Positions 6,553 to 9,285 of a DNA stretch of 9,285 bases are shown piece by piece. Position numbers and translations under genes: made by a program. Position 1 is the stretch's first letter. The number at the start of each line of letters is the position of its first letter. Source of the DNA: an uncultured Thermoleophilia bacterium (GTDB lineage Bacteria > Actinomycetota > Thermoleophilia > Gaiellales > F1-60-MAGs149); the NCBI GenBank assembly GCA_902806305.1, contig CADCWC010000153.1, positions 1-9,285 of the forward strand. The letters are read 5' to 3'. The notes under the pieces were generated by a model. The model saw only the letters and a program-made list of their open reading frames with translations. It made no database searches and was not told the origin of the DNA.

Positions 6553-7533
6553 GTGCCGACAGAGGTGCGCACGACGGACTACCACACGGCCGGCGAGCCG
6601 TTCAGGATCGTCCTCGACGGCGTCCCGCACATCCCCGGCGCCACGGTGCGCGAGCGGCGTGAGGCCGCGGCGGCGACCGAGGACGTGGACCGGGTGCGGC
6701 GCATGCTGTGCCACGAGCCGCGCGGCCACGCCGACATGTACGGGTGTTTCCTGGTGCCCCCGGACGACGACGGGGCGGCCCTGGGCGTGCTCTTCTGGCA
6801 CAAGGACGGGTACTCGACCGCGTGCGGCCACGGGACGATCGCGCTCGGCGCCTGGGCGGTGGAGTCCGGCCGGGTCGAGGCGCCCGCCGACGGAGTCGTC
6901 GACGTGCGGATGGATGTCCCGTCCGGCCGGGTCGTCGCCCGCGTGCGCGTGGTCGACGGTGTCGTCCAGGACGTCGGCTTCCGGAACGTCCCGGCCCGCG
7001 TCGTGGCGCGCCGGATCCGCGCGGGCGACGTCGAGGTCGACGTGGCGTGGGGCGGCGCGCTCTACGCGTTCGTCCCGGCGGCGCGGCTCGGCCTGCGGGT
7101 CGTGCCTGACGATCTGCCGGCGCTGATCGCCGCCGGCCGGGCGATCAAGGCCGCGCTGGACGGGACCGAGGTCAGTCGGCACCCGGAGGACGACCGCCTG
7201 TCGGGCATCTACGGGACCGTCGTGCACGAGGACGCGGGCGGCCCGCTGGACCAGCGCAACGTCGCGATCTTCGCCGACGGCGAGGTCGACCGCTCACCGA
7301 CCGGTTCGGCGACGTCGGCCCGGACGGCCTTGCTGGCCGACGACGGCGTGCTGGCCGACGGGCAGGTCTGGCGCAACGCCTCCATCGTGGGGACGAGGTT
7401 CGAGGCCCGGGTGCTCGGGCAGGCTGCGGACGGCGTGCTCACGGAGGTCACGGGAACCGCCTTCCGGACCGGCGAGCACCGCTTCCTGCTCGACCCACGC
7501 GACCCGCTCGGCACCGGCTTCGTGCTGCGATGA
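6553..7533 (+). CDS. Proline racemase superfamily enzyme, probable trans-3-hydroxy-L-proline dehydratase
   Basis: 326 residues from GTG 6553 (GTG 6532 would add seven). The protein opens with VRTTDYHTAGEPFRIVLDG, the conserved start of proline racemase-like enzymes. The first catalytic site is ACGHGTIALG with Cys91. The second, DRSPTGSATSAR, has Thr250 where racemases and 4-hydroxyproline epimerases have Cys. This Cys/Thr pair is the known mark of trans-3-hydroxy-L-proline dehydratase, which removes water to give delta1-pyrroline-2-carboxylate in the cytoplasm. The C-terminus TEVTGTAF...DPLGTGFVLR is full length. Within the second motif Ala253 stands where Gly is usual. No reductase for the product and no proline or hydroxyproline transport genes are visible. 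The family is sure; the exact substrate rests on the Cys/Thr pattern. Confidence 0.85.
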   Translation: MPTEVRTTDYHTAGEPFRIVLDGVPHIPGATVRERREAAAATEDVDRVRRMLCHEPRGHADMYGCFLVPPDDDGAALGVLFWHKDGYSTACGHGTIALGAWAVESGRVEAPADGVVDVRMDVPSGRVVARVRVVDGVVQDVGFRNVPARVVARRIRAGDVEVDVAWGGALYAFVPAARLGLRVVPDDLPALIAAGRAIKAALDGTEVSRHPEDDRLSGIYGTVVHEDAGGPLDQRNVAIFADGEVDRSPTGSATSARTALLADDGVLADGQVWRNASIVGTRFEARVLGQAADGVLTEVTGTAFRTGEHRFLLDPRDPLGTGFVLR

Positions 7534-7559
7534 CCGGCTGGTCCGGGTCGCCGCACCTC

Positions 7560-7602
7560 CCGGCACGAGCGGCCGCTCCGAGCCCGGGACCGCTTGTGCC
7601 GG
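7560..7602 (+). terminator. 13-bp hairpin after the dehydratase gene
   Basis: CCGGCACGAGCGG (7560-7572) pairs with CCGCTTGTGCCGG (7590-7602) over 13 bp, with one G-U, around a 17-nt loop. It begins 27 nt after the stop. There is no T tract, so it is a terminator-like hairpin of the kind seen in high-GC actinobacteria. It separates the enzyme gene from the ChaA remnant. Confidence 0.5.
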
Positions 7603-7612
7603 TGTCGGCGTC

Positions 7613-7816
7613 ATGGCCGCCGCAGCCCGTTCCCGCCTGCGGTCACGACCACCGCCGTCCCGGCGCTCGCGCTCGTACTCCTCGTCGTCGTCCGGGGACG
7701 CGACCTCGCACCCCGTCGTCGTCGTGGTGGTGGCTGTGGTCCTCGCCGGGGCGGTGCCGGCGGCCGTCCATCATGCCGAGGTGGTCGCCCACCGGGTCGG
7801 TGAGCCGTTCGGGTAG
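7613..7816 (+). pseudogene. chaA: Truncated, frameshifted remnant of a ChaA-type Ca2+/H+ antiporter
   Basis: The end of this short frame reads AVHHAEVVAHRVGEPFG and then TAG. HHAEVVAHRVGEPFG is the signature that follows the first membrane helices in ChaA calcium/proton exchangers, which normally continue with TLVLA-like sequence for some 300 more residues. Here only about 65 residues remain before the TAG. The helix before the signature is also broken. ALALVLLVVVRGRDLAP, which belongs to it, is read in the frame of 7636-7713, while VVVVVVAVVLAGAVPAA follows in the frame of 7715 onward. Removing one C from CCCC (7711-7714) would join them. The ATG-started frame is intact over 67 codons, so a small membrane protein cannot be excluded, but the split helix argues for decay. 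No ribosome site is evident at 7613. This accounts for most of the 342-bp stretch between the dehydratase and usp genes. Confidence 0.65.
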
Positions 7817-7819
7817 CTT
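7814..7819 (+). promoter_or_regulatory. Likely -10 element (TAGCTT) of the usp gene
   Basis: TAGCTT fits TANNNT and would start transcription near 7826, giving a leader of about 50 nt that contains the ribosome site GGGAGGA (7862-7868). The TAG in this box is also the stop codon of the ChaA remnant. No clear -35 is seen. Confidence 0.4.
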
Positions 7820-7875
7820 GTCCTCGTGGTCCGACCGCCGACTGGTCGACGGCAATCGCCTGGGAGGAACCGCCC

Positions 7876-8823
7876 GTGGCTCGGCTTCTGCTCGCATATG
7901 ACGGCTCCGAACCCGCGGACGCGGCGATCCGACAGGCGGCGGCGCTCATGCCACGGAGCGACGTGGTCGTCATGGTCGCGTTCGACCGGCCGCCCTCGCT
8001 GGCGCGTGCCCGTGGGACGGTGCCCGGCGACCTCATCGACCGCCGCACGGAGGAGGCACACGCAGCAGCCGTCGAGGAGGCCCGGCAGGTCGCTGACGCC
8101 GGGGTCGCCTTGGCGCGGGGACTGGGCCTGATCGCCGAGGCGGACGTCGTCGAGTCCTGGAGCGGCACCGCGGCCGCGCTGTCCGATGCGGCCGATCGCC
8201 ACGGCTGCGACGTGCTCGTCTGCGGCACCCGCGGCCGCGGGGGGATGGCACGAGCGCTGCTCGGGTCGACATCGACCAGTCTTCTGCATCAGGCGAACGT
8301 CCCGGTGTTGGTTGCTCCCGGAACGCCGGACGATCCCAGCGGCCCGGTGGTCGTGGCCTACGACGGCTCCGACCATGCGCGCGAATCGGTCGCGGTCGTG
8401 GGACGGCTCTTCAGAGGCCGCGAGACGCGGATCGCCTACGCCTGGACGTCGCCATGGGATTCGACGCTGACCGGTCGGGCGCTCGCCGAGCTCCCCGGCC
8501 TGACCGGCGAGGTGGCCGGTGATGTCGAGGCCGCCGTCGTCGATGCCGCGCGCTCCGTCGCGGAGGACGGTGCCGAGTTGGCGCGGCAGCACGGGTTGGC
8601 CGCGCGGGCGACGCTCGTTTCGGCTCCGGCGGCTGCCTGGCGCGCACTGGCCGATCTTGCGACCCGCGAGCAGGCTGCCGTGCTCGTCGCCGGATCGCAG
8701 AGCCGCGGACGCATCGCCGCCGCGTTCCTCGGATCCGTCGCCTCGTCACTCGCGGCCAACGCGGACCGACCGACGCTGATCGTGCGACGGCCGCCCGCAC
8801 AGGACGGCATCGACGACGCCTGA
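7876..8823 (+). CDS. Universal stress protein with two Usp domains
   Basis: 315 residues from GTG 7876, with GGGAGGA 7 nt upstream. Domain 1 (about 1-147) begins RLLLAYDGSEPADAAI with Asp9. It ends with GTRGRGGMARALLGSTSTSL, matching the ATP-binding pattern G-x2-G-x9-G-(S/T) at Gly117, Gly120 and Gly130-Ser131. Domain 2 (about 156-304) begins VVVAYDGSDHARES with Asp163. Its nucleotide loop reads GSQSRGRIAAAFLGS, with Ser276 at the second Gly position, so ATP binding there may be altered. Tandem Usp proteins of this length are common in actinobacteria and act in the cytoplasm in stress or low-oxygen responses, with no defined reaction. The gene stands alone, between the ChaA remnant and a decayed gene on the opposite strand. 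Confidence 0.92.
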   Translation: MARLLLAYDGSEPADAAIRQAAALMPRSDVVVMVAFDRPPSLARARGTVPGDLIDRRTEEAHAAAVEEARQVADAGVALARGLGLIAEADVVESWSGTAAALSDAADRHGCDVLVCGTRGRGGMARALLGSTSTSLLHQANVPVLVAPGTPDDPSGPVVVAYDGSDHARESVAVVGRLFRGRETRIAYAWTSPWDSTLTGRALAELPGLTGEVAGDVEAAVVDAARSVAEDGAELARQHGLAARATLVSAPAAAWRALADLATREQAAVLVAGSQSRGRIAAAFLGSVASSLAANADRPTLIVRRPPAQDGIDDA

Positions 8824-8839
8824 CCGACGGCCGTCCTGT
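8799..8839. terminator. 10-bp hairpin spanning the usp stop codon
   Basis: ACAGGACGGC (8799-8808) pairs perfectly with GCCGTCCTGT (8830-8839) around a 21-nt loop that contains the TGA. No T tract follows. It is a possible terminator-like or stabilising structure at the convergent end with the minus-strand remnant. Confidence 0.35.
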
Positions 8840-9121
8840 CAGCCGCCTCTACCGACGCGGTACTGATGGCGTGTCCGGTGTCGCGATCCCAGTGCTCTCA
8901 TCGTCGGCTGGTTCGCCGCGGCGGCGACACGACGGAGCAGACGGCGCCGGGCGCGGGTGATCTCCCACATCGACGCCTCGTCCATCCCGTAGCGGTACTC
9001 GCGGTTCGGGCGGATCCCACCAGCGGGTCGGTCCCCGTCTTGTAGTCGCGGCGGTGGATGGTGGCCGCGCTGCGCGCCCGCAACGCGCCGTCCCGCAACC
9101 CCGGCTGGATCATGTCGCCGC
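8839..9121 (-). pseudogene. Decayed coding sequence of unknown family, frame-switched
   Basis: Two adjoining minus-strand stretches show strong coding-type third positions in different frames. From 9113 to about 9015 the frame starting at ATG 9113 (MIQPGLRDGALRARSAATIH, then RRDYKTGTDPLVG) has G or C at 32 of 33 third positions. From 9018 to about 8899 the next frame (GIRPNREYRYGMDEASMWEI, then TRARRRLLRRVAAAA) has 37 of 40. The switch near 9015-9021 equals a one-base deletion. Past 8899 the bias fades before a TGA at 8841-8839. Upstream, 9166-9113 carries a further protein-like piece (TIAWDFSTAHLEP) in the second frame, ending in TGA, perhaps an earlier part of the same gene. I do not recognise the family. 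No intact gene can be drawn through 8824-9172. A sequencing or assembly error is the main alternative. Confidence 0.4.
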
Positions 9122-9172
9122 AGCCGGTTCGAGATGGGCGGTCGAGAAGTCCCACGCGATGGTGGGCCAAGC

Positions 9173-9285
9173 CTACGCCTGCGGCTCGAGCCTGCGCCGC
9201 AGCAGCGAGCGCTCCGCGGGCGAGGGCGCGAGCTCGAGCGCCCGGGCGTCGGCCAGCCGGGCGCCGTCGGGGTCGCCCGCGCGGC
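9173..9285 (-). CDS. C-terminal tail of a probable ECF42-type (DUF6596) RNA polymerase sigma factor
   Basis: Only 36 residues and the TAG stop are visible; the gene enters from the right edge. The tail (RAGDPDGARLADARALELAP, then SPAERSLLRRRLEPQA) fits the last TPR-like helical hairpin of ECF42 sigma factors, which typically ends in a pattern like RALxLAxxxAERxFLxRRL. Those proteins carry sigma region 2 and 4 domains followed by a long C-terminal helical domain, none of which is in view. Other TPR-ending proteins could match a piece this short. The same frame continues past the TAG into the decayed region, probably by chance. Confidence 0.4.
   Translation of the reverse strand, partial: RAGDPDGARLADARALELAPSPAERSLLRRRLEPQA

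Noticed and set aside
4459..7227. A 922-codon open frame on the minus strand, opposite three plus-strand genes
   Set aside because: Its translation is Arg/Pro-rich with no recognisable motif. The plus strand here carries three genes with clear family motifs. Long antisense frames are common in DNA of this GC content.
7643..7897. Minus-strand 84-codon frame with a His/Asp-rich segment
   Set aside because: The His/Asp run is the antisense of GTC/GTG valine codons of the ChaA helix; no ribosome site or family motif.
9120..9145. GGTTCGA resembling a tRNA T-loop
   Set aside because: The flanking 5-bp arms do not pair and no anticodon or acceptor arms can be placed around it.

Overview
This 9.3 kb window is very GC-rich chromosomal DNA with high-GC third codon positions. 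It reads like a Gram-positive actinobacterium, most likely Thermoleophilia (Solirubrobacter, Conexibacter or Patulibacter type). The clues are a secreted RTX-repeat protein with the Cys-containing segment that often follows the repeats in that class, a DrrAB-type ABC exporter, a BtrH-like/DUF5946 pair and several genes that look leaderless. The taxon is an inference from style; there is no rRNA or other marker. I see no tRNA, CRISPR array, insertion sequence or prophage.

Left part (1-3826). An exported calcium-binding RTX protein runs leftward off the window. It is divergent from a SufR/ArsR-like winged-helix regulator with C-terminal cysteines. A 23-bp inverted repeat in the gap between them is a candidate operator. 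The regulator's 3' end overlaps, tail to tail by 10 bases, the permease gene of a two-gene DrrA/DrrB-type exporter on the minus strand. A strong GC hairpin sits inside that junction.

Middle part (3827-7533, all plus strand). A small cupin is divergent from the exporter. Next is a sigma70-like promoter with a structured leader of about 170 nt, then a BtrH_N/DUF4872-like protein and, 35 nt later, a DUF5946 protein with a possible zinc site. A proline-racemase superfamily enzyme follows; its Cys/Thr active-site pair points to trans-3-hydroxy-L-proline dehydratase. A 13-bp hairpin follows its stop.

Right part (7534-9285). A frameshifted stump of a ChaA-type Ca2+/H+ antiporter ends at a TAG that also lies in the likely -10 box of the next gene, a tandem-domain universal stress protein. 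Beyond it, on the minus strand, is a decayed coding sequence whose coding signal switches frame. At the edge is the C-terminal tail of what looks like an ECF42-type sigma factor. The interval 7534-9172 therefore shows gene loss around an intact usp gene.

I do not see a convincing new multi-gene system. The most notable points are the two gene remnants, the candidate operator of the SufR-like regulator, the overlapping convergent 3' ends, and the promoter-to-start spacing shared by the genes that lack a Shine-Dalgarno sequence.
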